The notes beneath the pieces are model-generated. The model saw only the letters and a list, made by a program, of their open reading frames with translations. It was not told the origin of the DNA and searched no databases. Shown here piece after piece: positions 48,301-57,800 of a stretch of 64,000 nt of DNA (position 1 is its first letter; each line of letters opens with the position of its first letter). The stretch is from positions 687,202,583 through 687,266,582 of the forward strand of contig NC_081412.1 of NCBI RefSeq assembly GCF_030272615.1, given 5' to 3'. This DNA comes from Cryptomeria japonica (taxonomy: Eukaryota; Streptophyta; Pinopsida; Cupressales; Cupressaceae). Position numbers and translations under genes: made by a program.

Positions 48301-48630
48301 GTAAGCCAAAGTGTTTCCTTCCTTGGACACGATTGATCTTGATTGTGGGTTATAATGGCGGGCGCACTCGATCATCAGCTCATGGCACTGGACTGCTGGA
48401 GGGAAACCGACCGCCTTGATAATGCCACTTTCAATTATTCTCCTTGCGACAGGTGATGGCTTTCCAATGTAAGGGACCTCTCGAAACTTCTTCACACTGA
48501 AGTTTCCCAAGTTGGTATCTCCAATGTTGCTCCATTTTGACACGATCTTGGTCTCCAATTCTTCATTCCTTTGATCTTCCTTCATGAGAGCCGGACGACT
48601 AGTGGATGCTCCTGCCTTTGGGGTCGCCAT
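45376..48630 (-). CDS. E-family protein, 1084 aa, function unknown
   Basis: No known enzyme motif was recognised: no YVDD, no DDE-like spacing, no zinc knuckle. The start MATPKAGAST at 48630 is chosen because it lies 8 bases after a strong splice acceptor; an upstream in-frame Met at 48675 would lie in the intron. Residues about 30-480 are a conserved globular region also present in decayed copy D (LITLLNRV...WARIIS, LPRYPTDRIVLLEV). Residues about 545-620 are low complexity with SEGNPHPR repeats and a basic cluster KRKERPKKREPSKKK that could be a nuclear signal. A likely coiled coil (EALKDKLREEMEKNRKLERE) is near 786-815. The C-terminal 250 residues look helical. The frame is unbroken, unlike nearly all others here. 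A retroelement Gag-like role is possible but unproven. Confidence 0.75.
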   Translation of the reverse strand: MATPKAGASTSRPALMKEDQRNEELETKIVSKWSNIGDTNLGNFSVKKFREVPYIGKPSPVARRIIESGIIKAVGFPPAVQCHELMIECARHYNPQSRSIVSKEGNTLAYLSEEAISEALHLPEHKDMIYKSLEGARSMYEDDPDTCLSIINKNWLLKSRPRLSKIPNTPHRIDFQEEYRDLITLLNRVTGAPQAFYFEKWMFYFIQVIVQGKGTIHWARIISHCLDVQLRRLKATKSFHMSSYIIYALIRSFEYAGLPHRGMIGRGPEEVRVCDSYVHLHHPPGSDYKLVNDTFTMNITRTLQGGIHNRLSQDAQELVKRYGAWFIQFQKFTYIRVHGCPSPPYMLPRYPTDRIVLLEVTRQLAAYAKAFRHRHGNGIPVPIILGNSVEVCPNALAMDDAEKELALYSFSFFALRENFDPYGYIEETVGRKYKHEFQIEDFLMNLSDDLEVKRKMHSRLPLDFIRKCKVYRVADQAQDSGRHLQSSYDREDKVVKIDWNEPEVFDLKALMAPVLSCTRRWVDVQHQKLREQNIPMTFTLEERPGEGGASVSEGNPHPRSTSEGNLRSVSEGNPHPRGAKRKERPKKREPSKKKQEANRDRSSGTSSRHEKRTSQNVGQEKRVPEVEESMESMVQNDTHEEGHASQHSSSQSPQVNELHEDKNNDEVTSPLREEEPLPKEIQVRETRSAIPDWLKERLTRVIVIEDEDNVIDLESLVGNSQGVTERKKATKMSKMIRDETGSRKLQIATPAVDKYEGEILAEEYDVETFELGPLTAEQTLDEATDSFEALKDKLREEMEKNRKLEREVGAWRGYFSHLNQPLGRQDPTVSPVQALPLESVGEAERVKSLVQLMSSWIDKSHTVAIEFATRMMQTTHRAIQVLEIIHNLTITVAAFAHTRDVIIPILQVIRQTPRKILAQEKIMDGGAHNLLQWSTLLQIKEVLFEDISTKCNQVEEVIHPIKDKVFEVLCSILGRRIEDETDVNLQELEEKVKVIFCKDENVITDEKRDQMFATMLLIEKIKELEPGWDIALLKAFDQVIHLEERMRNLPKIPIVEIEGIVSRFVAYAKKEHWKGNKVLEERLL

Positions 48631-48638
48631 CTTGATAC

Positions 48639-48819
48639 CTACATAACATTTCATAATGAGTAATCTACTTTGCAACGTAGAAATATAGACTAGATTTTAA
48701 GTTTTAAATCTAGGAAACTTCATGATAAATCTTTGAATTATCATTTCCTAAATATAACTATGCAATTTGAAATTCAAAATTCAAAATTTCAACATTAAAC
48801 TAGGAAGATCTCACCATAC
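48639..48819 (-). other. Predicted intron in the E1 5' leader
   Basis: The donor is CAAGTGGAG|GTATGG and the acceptor is TTATGTAG|GTATCAAG, 8 bases before the start codon. E2 has the same arrangement (AAGGGAAG|GTATGA and TTGTGTAG|GCATCAA), although the intron sequence has diverged and its length differs (181 against 237 bp). This supports real splicing. Confidence 0.65.
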
Positions 48820-49100
48820 CTCCACTTGAGAACTAAATCTAAGAAATGATGCAAAATTAGGCAAGTTCGCTAGGCAAAATGTGGGTCGAAGTCTTTTAGC
48901 AAAATGTGCCTCCTCTTTAGTCCTCACGTGCATCAACTCCACCACCTTTCGTCTTCAACGCCTTGAGGAAAATTCGCTCCACCTCTAGCCTCTAACAAAG
49001 TTCGCTCCAACTTAGACCAGATTTCGCACTCCTCCTTGCTTCTCCAAATCGCACTTGAATAAATGATTGAATGATTGATTAAAATGGTTCAACACACCCC

Positions 49101-49110
49101 CATTATATAG
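49101..49110 (-). promoter_or_regulatory. TATA box of the E1 gene
   Basis: The minus strand reads CTATATAATG, about 280 bp upstream of the intron donor. GGCCGAC boxes lie at 49135-49141 and 49188-49194. E2 has the same box and spacing at 52441-52450. Confidence 0.65.
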
Positions 49111-49447
49111 GCGCTCACCACCTCACTCCGTATAGGCCGACTTGGTGAAAATAGACCAAAAATAAACAAAAATTTAATAAAAGAAGAGGCCGACTTTATA
49201 AAAAGTATTAAAATGATACCCCAAGCGCTCTATCTTTTATTTTAAATTAATAATAATTAATTTCAAAAGGCCTTAATAATAATAAAAAACGATTTTCTAA
49301 GGCTTAAATTAATTATTAAATATCAACGCACCCTTATTAAATGCCAATTTAATTAAAATATTTCAAGGTTTTAGCGAATTTGGCATTTAATGCAAGTTGT
49401 TTGAAGTAAGTGCTCAAGCATGGGAAAATAATGGACATCAATAACAT

Positions 49448-51170
49448 CGCTCTGGTCCCTTGGAGAGGGACAGGAGCGATCATGCACTTTAGACCTTGCA
49501 TTTCTCGTTTTTACGTTCAAAACCTCACCTTTGGCGTCCAAAATGGCATTTTCGTTTGGAATTTTGAGTTTAATCCATGTGATCTTTGGAAGGAGCTTGC
49601 TTTAAAGCACTTTCACCCTGGTCCCTGGGAGAGGGACAGGAGCGATTTTTGTCTTTTGTCCTTGGTCTTTGTCTTTCAAAACGCCAATTCAAGTTTGGAG
49701 GCAAACAATGATCTTTTTTGTTCACTCTATGCATGTTCAACTCGCTTTCTCAAGACAAAATGAGCTCTTCCAAGGATTTTCGCCCTGGTCCTCCAGTGAA
49801 GGACAGGAGCGATTTTTACATTTGAGCCTAGGATCGTTGATTCTTGGGTCAATTCTTCGTCCATCATCTTTCGAAAGACATTTCTCATCTTGTATCACCT
49901 TGTCTTGCGTTGGCTTTGGAGGAAAATGGTTGATTTTATAGAAATCGCCCTGGTCCTCCAGTGAAGGACAGGAGCGATTTTTAGTCCATAGCACAAATTC
50001 TTAACCACATCAATATCTAATTACCTTCAAGGCGTAAAACATCATTCCTTATTCCATCTTGAGTCTAGGAAACGAAAGTAGCATCCCAAAATGTTAGGCT
50101 ATCAGGCAAATTTGAAGATTTCGCTCTGGTCCCCTGGTGAGGGACAGGAGCGCCCAAGCCATTTTTCATCGAATTTCGTGGTCTTTGCAACTTCATTCTT
50201 CCTTGAAGCACTTTAAATATCATTCCAATCTTGTGCCTTGGCCTGGATTCGTCCAAATTTGGAGAGGAAGACTTGATAATGTGTTTTTCGCCCTGGTCCC
50301 TGGGTGAGGGACAGGAGCGCCTTGGCAATTATGAGCACACTTATGCTTTGCTAACTTTCAAAATTATCTTCAATGGATTGATTATGCCTTCCTTCATTCA
50401 TCTTAAACTTAAAACTTTGCTTTTCCTTTGCCAGAAGTTTGTCTTGTGAGAAAATCGCTCTGGTCCCTTGGAGAGGGACAGGAGCACCTATTGCAACTTG
50501 GGTTGATTCTCTCCTTTGTAGGCCACTCAAGTTATATTCAACGAATAAAACATACTTCTCTTGACCTCTTCAAATCGCGAAATTACTTAAATCTTGCAAG
50601 GATAATGCAAATTTGGAATTCAAGCTCCGGTTCTTCAGTGAGGGACAGGAGTGCCTTTTGTCCTCAAGGCCAAATCTTTTCATTTTTCATCTCAAATTTC
50701 CTTTGCTGGGGAAGATATCATCTTTTACAAGCTACGAACAAGAGCCCAAATCCTGAAAAGGTCCAAAAAGGTGTATACAAAGAAAATCGCTCTGGTCCCT
50801 TGGTGAGGGACAGGAGCGAATTCATCTTGCTAGACAAAAAGTTCAACCTTTCATTGCTTTTGACTAAGTCTGGGTGTTCTATCATGTTGATTTCATCCAT
50901 CATTGTATCCTTGGCGCTTCAATTTGATCAACCAAGGTCAAGAATGACCTAAGTAAACCATTTTGCCTTGGTCCTTCAGTAGAGGACAGGAGCGGATTCA
51001 CCTTAAACCTTCAAAATTTATCATTTTCGAGTCTTCAAAATCTTCAAAATCTTCAATTTACGTCCAATTATATCCCCTGGCGACCCTGCACAAAACAATT
51101 AAAACAAGTCAGTGACCAAAATGCACCAAATATCATTTTCGCCTTGGTCCCTGGGAGAGGGACAGGAGCG
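49448..51170 (-). repeat. E1 hairpin array: eleven hairpins about 167 bp apart
   Basis: On the plus strand the cores read CGCTCTGGTCCC, a loop of about 7 bases, then GGGACAGGAGCG. They begin at about 49448, 49614, 49781, 49946, 50122, 50289, 50456, 50625, 50788, 50964 and 51140, so steps are 163-176 bp. The 31-bp core is strongly conserved while the spacers differ from each other. The stem is five pairs, a 2x2 internal loop and five pairs. Open frames crossing the array are not genes. Confidence 0.9.
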
Positions 51171-51570
51171 ATTTCATCTTTTTAAGTTAAAATATCCACA
51201 ATTTAAATCTTCAAATCACTTCATCATGCAGGGTTAGGCCATCTTCAAGGCCAGGATCAGTTATCTTGCTTCTAAAATTTGGTCAAAATTTACCCAGACA
51301 AAATGTACAATTCCATCCCCAGGATGCTAGCACTTAGACAAAAGAATTCGAATTTACCCCAAACAGGATCCTGACTTAACCTAACCTGAGACATATGAAC
51401 CCACCATCTCAATCCCAACCCTCGGGAGGATACATAATAACCTTCAAAAATTTGACTGGACTCGGCTTGAAAATACCCAAAAGAAACCCCTAAGGCTTAA
51501 CCCTAGTCCAGACAACTCATTCACTTACTCAAAAAAAAACCCTAAAAGCAGAGAGAAGAACAGGCAAAAC

Positions 51571-51628
51571 AAAGGCAAAAAGAGGGGGTCCCCATTTTAA
51601 TGGGGCGATGTGTGAAATGGTCACAACA
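51571..51628 (-). repeat. E1 5' terminus
   Basis: Starts TGTTGTGACCATTTCACAC, followed by CCCCATTAAAATGGGG, a short palindrome. The same terminus is at 54743-54801 (E2) and 34814-34862 (F) with small changes. Confidence 0.8.
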
Positions 51629-51874
51629 GGTAGGTACATCGAAGTTTGTGCCATCTCCCATGAGTTAGGTACATTGAATCTGGACATGCTGAGGTGGATC
51701 AATCCGACTGGAGGAGTGATGACTGGGATACCACCTCATTTGACACTTGGTTGATACTCAATTTGGTAATGTTGAGAAGTTAGCTTTAATTAACTCTTCT
51801 GGAATTATCTGCTTCTTCAACGAACCCTTTGCTCTGACTTCTTGTGTCCTTGATTTGCAGGATGATGATGTACC

Positions 51875-51943
51875 TCACCTTGGAATACTGGACTGGAAGA
51901 GGTCGCCCTTATCCTGATGATTTTCCAACTCCGGGATCTCCAT
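51875..51943 (-). pseudogene. Short coding remnant of E2
   Basis: ATG at 51943 lies 7 bases after the acceptor, as in E1, and opens a frame of 22 codons (MEIPELENHQDKGDLFQSS...) before TGA. The following 240 bp to the E1 target site match the part of F near 36600-36750. E2 therefore lacks the 3.2-kb gene of E1, or has lost it. Confidence 0.5.
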
Positions 51944-51950
51944 TTGATGC

Positions 51951-52187
51951 CTACACAAAATATTAAAGTTAGCCTTTTGAGCATCAAACCTCAAAGCATG
52001 AAATTTAAGACCTTTCAAAGGTAAAACTTAAGATATTAACTTGAAAAAAGTCATGATAAATCAAGAATTATACATTTTCAAATTAATCATGAATGGGAAT
52101 TGGATTTTCAAGACTTAGATTTTACAAAATTGCAATGGGATCACAATAAGTCTTGAATGAGATCTTCAAAAAGGTAATTCTTCATAC
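51951..52187 (-). other. Predicted intron in the E2 leader
   Basis: 237 bp, GT donor after AAGGGAAG and acceptor TTTTGTGTAG. It is in the same position relative to TATA box and start codon as the E1 intron. Confidence 0.55.
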
Positions 52188-52440
52188 CTTCCCTTGAGTA
52201 CTTAAGTACAAAACCTTGAAAAATGAAAGAAGAAGGCCGGATTTTGTTGGGCAAGATTTATAGTCCTCCCTTGGATGAAGTACGCCCCCTTTAGCCTTCA
52301 AAAGAGCTTTAGCTTCCACTAGCTTCTCCAAAATCTAGAAATTTACCTTCAAACTTCTGGATTTCGCTCCTCAAATTGCTCCTCAATTTTGCACTTTAGA
52401 AGGGATGAATGAATGATTGGAACTTGAAACAATGCCCTCC

Positions 52441-52450
52441 TATTATATAG
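52441..52450 (-). promoter_or_regulatory. TATA box of E2
   Basis: The minus strand reads CTATATAATA. A GGCCAAC box lies at 52475-52481 and GGCCGAC at 52528-52534, in the same order as in E1. Confidence 0.6.
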
Positions 52451-52788
52451 AGCGCTCACCTTCTTCAACCATGAGGCCAACCTAGCAAATAAGCCTTAAA
52501 ATAAAATTAAAAAAACACTAAGAAGAAGGCCGACTTGATAAATAAAGACAAAATAATGCCTTGTGCGCTCAACTTGTAAATTTTTAATTTATTTAAATTA
52601 ATTTTAATACCTCTAAGATGTTTATTTTGATTATTTCAAGGTACAAAATTAATTTATTAAATTAAAATGCCTTTAATTTAATGCGAATTTGATTTAGCCT
52701 TTCCAAAGGCTTCGAAGTGAGTGAATTTGGTGAATTTTTTAAGAATATCACGCTCAAATAATGTAAAAATGAAGGATATCACCAATTT

Positions 52789-54402
52789 CGCCCTAGACCC
52801 TTGGTGAGGGTCAGGAGCGATTTTTCAATCTAGTCCTTGCATACCTCCTTTTTTCGTCCAAAACTTCATCTAGGCACTTAAATGGCATTTTTAACTGGAG
52901 TTTTGAGTTTGATTTCATTTGATCTCTAGGAGGAGAGTGCTATTAGGACTTTTTCGCCCTAGACCCTCAGAGAGGGTCAGGAGCGATTTTTCAATTTTGC
53001 TCTTAATCCTTCATCTTTTAATTGTCAATTCTCCTTGTGGGGTAAGCAATGATCTCCTTCACTCGTTCTATGCATGCTTGATTTGCTTTTGCAATGCAAA
53101 ATGGGGGCTTCAAAGATTTTCGCTCTGGGCCTCCAATGAGGGTCAGGAGCGACTTTTGCAATTTAGGCTAGGATCATCAAGTTTTGGAGGTAAATCCTTG
53201 TTCATCACATTTTGGAGGACCTTTCCACCTTAGCACAACCTTGCCTTAGCGCAATCTTGAAGGGAAGCTATTGGTTTTGCAAATTTCGCCCTGGGCCTTC
53301 AGTGAGGGTCAGGAGCGATTTTGAGTCTTTTTGGACAAATTCTTGATCACTTCAACTTCAAATTACCCTCAAGGCGTAGAATATCATTCTTCACTCCCTT
53401 TTGAGTCTTGGAAACAAAATACCATCTTGAAATACAAGGGAAGTGAGAACTCTTGGAAATTTCGCCTTGGACCCTTGGAGAGGGTCAAGAGCGATTTTCC
53501 CTATTGTCATCAAAATTTGCACTCTCAGCATCTCAATTCCACTTCAAGGCATTTCAAACACCGTTTCTAACTTGCGCCTAGGCTTAGCTTTGCTCAATTT
53601 TGGAGAAAAAGGTTGGATATTAGGTTTTTCGCCCTGGGCCCTTAGTAAGGGTCAGGAGCGATTTTGCAAATTCAAGCTTATCCATCTTTTGTTAGCCCTC
53701 CAAATTATCTTCAACGGACAAAACACACCCTTCCTCATTCATTTCAATCATAAAATCGCTTTGTCCTTGCAAGAAAATTGTGCCTTTGAAATTTTCGCTC
53801 TGGACCTTCAGTGAAGGCCAGGAACGATTTTGGTCATTTAGATCAAAATGCTTCACCCTTTTCTTTGAAACTTCTTTGCTAGGGAAGACTTCACCTTGTT
53901 TTGTGTTATGAATAGGTTTTCATGTCCAACAAAGGATAAAATAGTGTGTCCACAAGAAATTCACCCTGGGCCCTCAGAGAGGGTCAGGAGCGATTTTGAT
54001 TTGTTGCCCAAAATTCATCATCTTTAATGCTTTCCAACCTTCAATTTGCATCAAGTGATGTCTAATCTTCTCTCTGGGAGACCCTGCACAAACCAAGTTA
54101 GCAAAAATTAGTGCTAAAATAAACTTAAATAAGATTTTCGCCCTGGACCCTCAACAAAGGTCAGGAGCGAAATTCCTAATCTTGGCCAAAATTCATCATT
54201 TTCTTTAAAGTTTCCAATCAATCTCAAAGTCCAAACAAAATGCTTTGCAAATCAAACTTTGGTCAAATAAGGCAAGGAATGAGTCCTAGATTGATTTTCG
54301 CCCTGGACCCTCAGGAAGGGTCAGGAGCGAGATTCGCTTTGGACCTCCTGAGAGGGTCAGGAGCGAAATTCGCTTTGGATCCTCAGCAAGGGTCAGGAGC
54401 GA
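52789..54402 (-). repeat. E2 hairpin array: twelve hairpins, mostly 166 bp apart
   Basis: Cores begin at about 52789, 52955, 53121, 53287, 53463, 53630, 53796, 53962, 54139, 54299, 54334 and 54369. They read CGCCCTRGACCC, loop, GGGTCAGGAGCG on the plus strand. The first units match E1 spacer for spacer, while the core has changed from GTCCC/GGGAC to GACCC/GGGTC (some units have GGGCC in the left arm). The last three are 35 bp apart, a local amplification of the core alone. Confidence 0.9.
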
Positions 54403-54806
54403 AATTTGACTTTTTTGAACTCTCCGACAGGATAATTTTATGGAATATAACATTTAAGTATAAGTTATATTCCATATATACTTTCAGGATGTTTGAGAGT
54501 GGTTTCAGACCTCCAGGAGTTATATTGCAAAATCTAGTTTTTTGAGGTTTTTCAGTTTCCAGACTTAGTCAAATTCCAGGATCAGGACATTCCAGACTTA
54601 GCCAAATTTCAGGATCAGGACTTCATCACTCACCAACCTGACCTAAGTCAAGCAGAACCTGCTATCCAGGTGACCCCTTGGCGACACTCGAAAGCTAAAG
54701 GCTAACAGACAAAACCTTAAAAGACCTAGAAAACAAACCCTAAAAAGCAAAAAGCAGGGGTCCCCATTTGCAATGGGGTGATGTGTGAAAACGTCACAAC
54801 AAAACT

Positions 54807-57800
54807 TCACTCTAGAAATAGGCTTGGTGAGAATATCAGCAGTCTAATCATCAATGCAAATGTACTTGAGTTGAATTGCTTTCCTTAGCGCCATATCTCT
54901 GATGTAATGATACTTGATCTCCACATGCTTTTTCCTATCATGAAACACTGGATTTACTAAGAGCTTCACATAGCTTTGATTATCACAATGAATCATAGTC
55001 AGCTCCAATGATTGCCCAAACAATCCCACAAGGAGCTTTCGAAGCCACGCTGCTTCTCGAGTTGCTACACAAGCTGCAATATATTCGGCCTCAGCGGTGC
55101 TAAGTGCCACAAAAGTCTACTTCCTGCTACACCACGAAATCATGGCAGATCCCAATCTGAAGCAGCATCTAAAGGTGCTCTTCCTATTAGTTACACTCCT
55201 GGCCCAATCAGAATCAAAATAGCCTTGTAACTTTAAATCTTCATAGGAAGTATATCTCAAGCCATATCCCACTATGCCACGCAAGTATCTCAAGATATGC
55301 TTTGCTACAACTGGATGTATTTGTCTTGGCTCACACATGAATTGGCTGAGAGCACTCACCGCATAACAAATGTTTGGTCTAGTACATCAACGATCCAATC
55401 AATTGTATGTACGTGGTGGGATCTAGCAAATCTGAATCAGCTGCAGATTCACTCAATTTCTTCAAATTTGTCTCCATAGGAGTAGACATAGACTTGCAAT
55501 CCATCATCCCAAATTTTTTCAAGATGTCTTTAGTGTATTTTCCTTGGCTTAAAATAATTTCATTGGGTCTTTGCCACACTTCCAGTCCCAAGAAGTAATG
55601 CATAAAACCAAGATCCTTCATCTCAAACTCGGAGGCTAAATCTTTCTTGCATTTGACAATGAGATACTCTGCTCCAATGAGAAATAAATATCAACATAAA
55701 GAACCAATATCAAAACCTCACCATCAACTATCTTGAGATTGGAATCTGCATCATTCTTGGAGAATCCCAAGCTCAACAAATATCGATCAATCCTTTCATA
55801 CCATGCACGAGGTGCTTGCTTAAGGCCGTACAATGCCATCTTCAATCTGCATACATGAGACTCCTTCCCATGAATCACAAAACCGTCTGGCTGCTCAATG
55901 TACACTTATTCAATCACACCATTAAGAAATACAGTCTTTACGTCCATTTGATGTAGCTTCCACCCTTTGGCGGATGCAATAGCAATAATAGTCATGATAG
56001 ATGTATATCGAGCAATAGGAGCAAATGTCTCCTCATAATCTATTCCCTCCTTCTGAGAGACTCCTCTTGCCACAAATCTAGCCTTGTAATTCTCAATGCT
56101 ACCATCAGCTGCATGCTTGCAGGTCTCAGAACAACATCCCAAACATCATTCTTGATGATGGACTAATATTCTTCTGTCATTGCATCTCTCCATACCTAAT
56201 GATTGGAGGCTTCTTCAAAACTGGAAGGCTCAATATCAATGATGTGACTCATCAATGCCACATAACCTGAGAATTCTATTGTCTCTTGCTTTCCCTAAAG
56301 GTGCCTCAAGGAGCTGCATACTTTTCTGCCTCATGCATAGTTTGTCTAGCCCATAGAGGTCACTTTCCACCTATAGCAATGTCTCTTGGTCCATCAGTTG
56401 GTTCTATGGGATCAACTAGATCAATAGTCTCAACTGGCTCATTAGACTCCCTCTGCATCTCAGAAGTATAATTAGGAGATATGTCCATATCTTGAGTAGT
56501 CTCCTGCTCTTCACTGTCCATCTCCATGTAAGACCCCTTAGATCTTTTGAAGGCTACTTCCTCTTCGAAAGAGACATCCCTGCTGATCTCAATCTATTTC
56601 TGCCCTGGAATGTAGATCCTGAAGGCCTGTGAAGATTCACTGTAACCCACAAATATTCCTTTCTTGCCTAATGGTTCTAGTTTAGATCTTTTATCCTTAG
56701 GCACATGAATACAAATAGGACGACCAAAAATTCTTAAATGACTAACCTTAGGTTTCACACCTATGAAGGCCTCTTTAGGAGTCATGTTTCCTAATATTCG
56801 ATGAGGGCTTCGGTTCTAAACATACACGGCGGTCTTGGAAGCTTTTGCCCAAAGGAAAGTCTATAAATCTTGATGATGAATCATAGCTTTAGCTGCCTCA
56901 ACTATGGATCTATTCTTTCTTTCGGCAACTCCATTTTGTTGAGTGTTGTACAGAACGCACAACTCTCTCTTGATCCCTGCCTCAATGCAGAAATTACGAA
57001 ATCCTCCAGATGTGTATTCTCCTCCATTGTTTGATTTCAGAACTTTAATTCTTTTCTCGGACATGTTTTCAACTTGAGCCTTGAGCCTTGAATTCTTTGA
57101 ATCTATCAAGTACTTCTTCAGACTCCTTAGATTTCAAGAAGTAAATCCAAGTCTTCCAAGAATAATCATCAATGAAAATCACATGATACCAAAATCCACT
57201 CAAAGATGCCACAGACATTGGTCCACATAAATCAGAATGATCAAGATCTAAAATGCCATTTGATCTACTATCACTACTATGAAAGGGACTCTCGATGTTC
57301 TTACCAAGCGCACATCCTCTACAAATGCCACTGTGCTCCAGACTGAGCTTTGGTAGCCCGATAACCATCTTCTCCATGGATGGAAGAGCTTTGAAGTGTA
57401 AGTGAGCAAGTCTCATGTGCCATAGCTCACTCGAACTGATAGAGTTGTGCAATAATGCCTGAACTGGATGAATAGAAAGTTTGTATAGGCTCTCTTGACA
57501 AACACCAATCACACGAGTTGTTTTGATACTAGAGTTCTTAGGCCAAACAAGGACTTTCCCTTTAGAAAAAGCAGCTCAGTACCCTTTGCCCTCCAATGCT
57601 GAAATGGAAACAAGATTCCTTTTGATTCCTGGTACAAAAAAAACATCACTCAAATGAAGTGGGATGCCAGAATCTAGATGAAGAGAGGTGGTCCCATCTC
57701 CTCTTACGGAATAACAAGCATCATCTCCGATTATCACTTGCAAGTTGGTTTCTCTTTCTACCAAGTCCGAAAGATGCTCACGATATCATGTAATGTGACG

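Larger units (their letters stand above)
44314..51633 (-). mobile_element. E1: intact E-family unit with gene, TSD GGTAG
   Basis: The 5-bp duplication GGTAG occurs at 44314-44318 and 51629-51633, inside E2. The unit is 7310 bp. On the minus strand it begins TGTTGTGACCATTTCACAC with GGGGACCCCC and ends ACACGTCAACA. In order: 5' terminus, array of eleven hairpins, TATA box, untranslated exon, 181-bp intron, a 1084-codon gene, and a 1-kb 3' part with a second TATA box. The two ends are not copies of each other, so E1 has no LTRs of its own. It could be a stand-alone transposon of unknown class or a giant solo LTR. Confidence 0.85.
43267..54806 (-). mobile_element. E2: E-family unit inserted in Copia2 pol, TSD AAACT, itself split by E1
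   Basis: AAACT flanks it at 43267-43271 and 54802-54806. On the minus strand it begins TGTTGTGACGTTTTCACAC and ends ACACGTCAACA. Without E1 it is about 4.2 kb: hairpin array, TATA box (52441-52450), untranslated exon, intron (51951-52187), a short coding remnant and the shared 3' part. There are no terminal direct repeats and no pol genes. Confidence 0.85.

Noticed and set aside
48631-48675. Upstream in-frame ATG for the E1 gene
   Set aside because: It lies inside the predicted leader intron; the ATG at 48630 just after the acceptor is matched in position by E2.
51640-51970. Plus-strand protein-like frames with a TTTGCAG acceptor (MMMYLTLEYWTGRGRPYP...)
   Set aside because: The minus strand carries a donor, intron, acceptor and ATG matching E1 in position, and the segment matches F in the same sense; the plus frames cannot be joined in phase.
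49448-54402. CRISPR-like array (regular repeat with variable spacers)
   Set aside because: The spacing is about 166 bp, the spacers are homologous between E1 and E2, and the context is a plant transposon. It is a diverged tandem repeat with a conserved core.
49410-54545. Open frames across the hairpin arrays
   Set aside because: They carry the repeat core in translation, differ between E1 and E2 and have no shared protein features.
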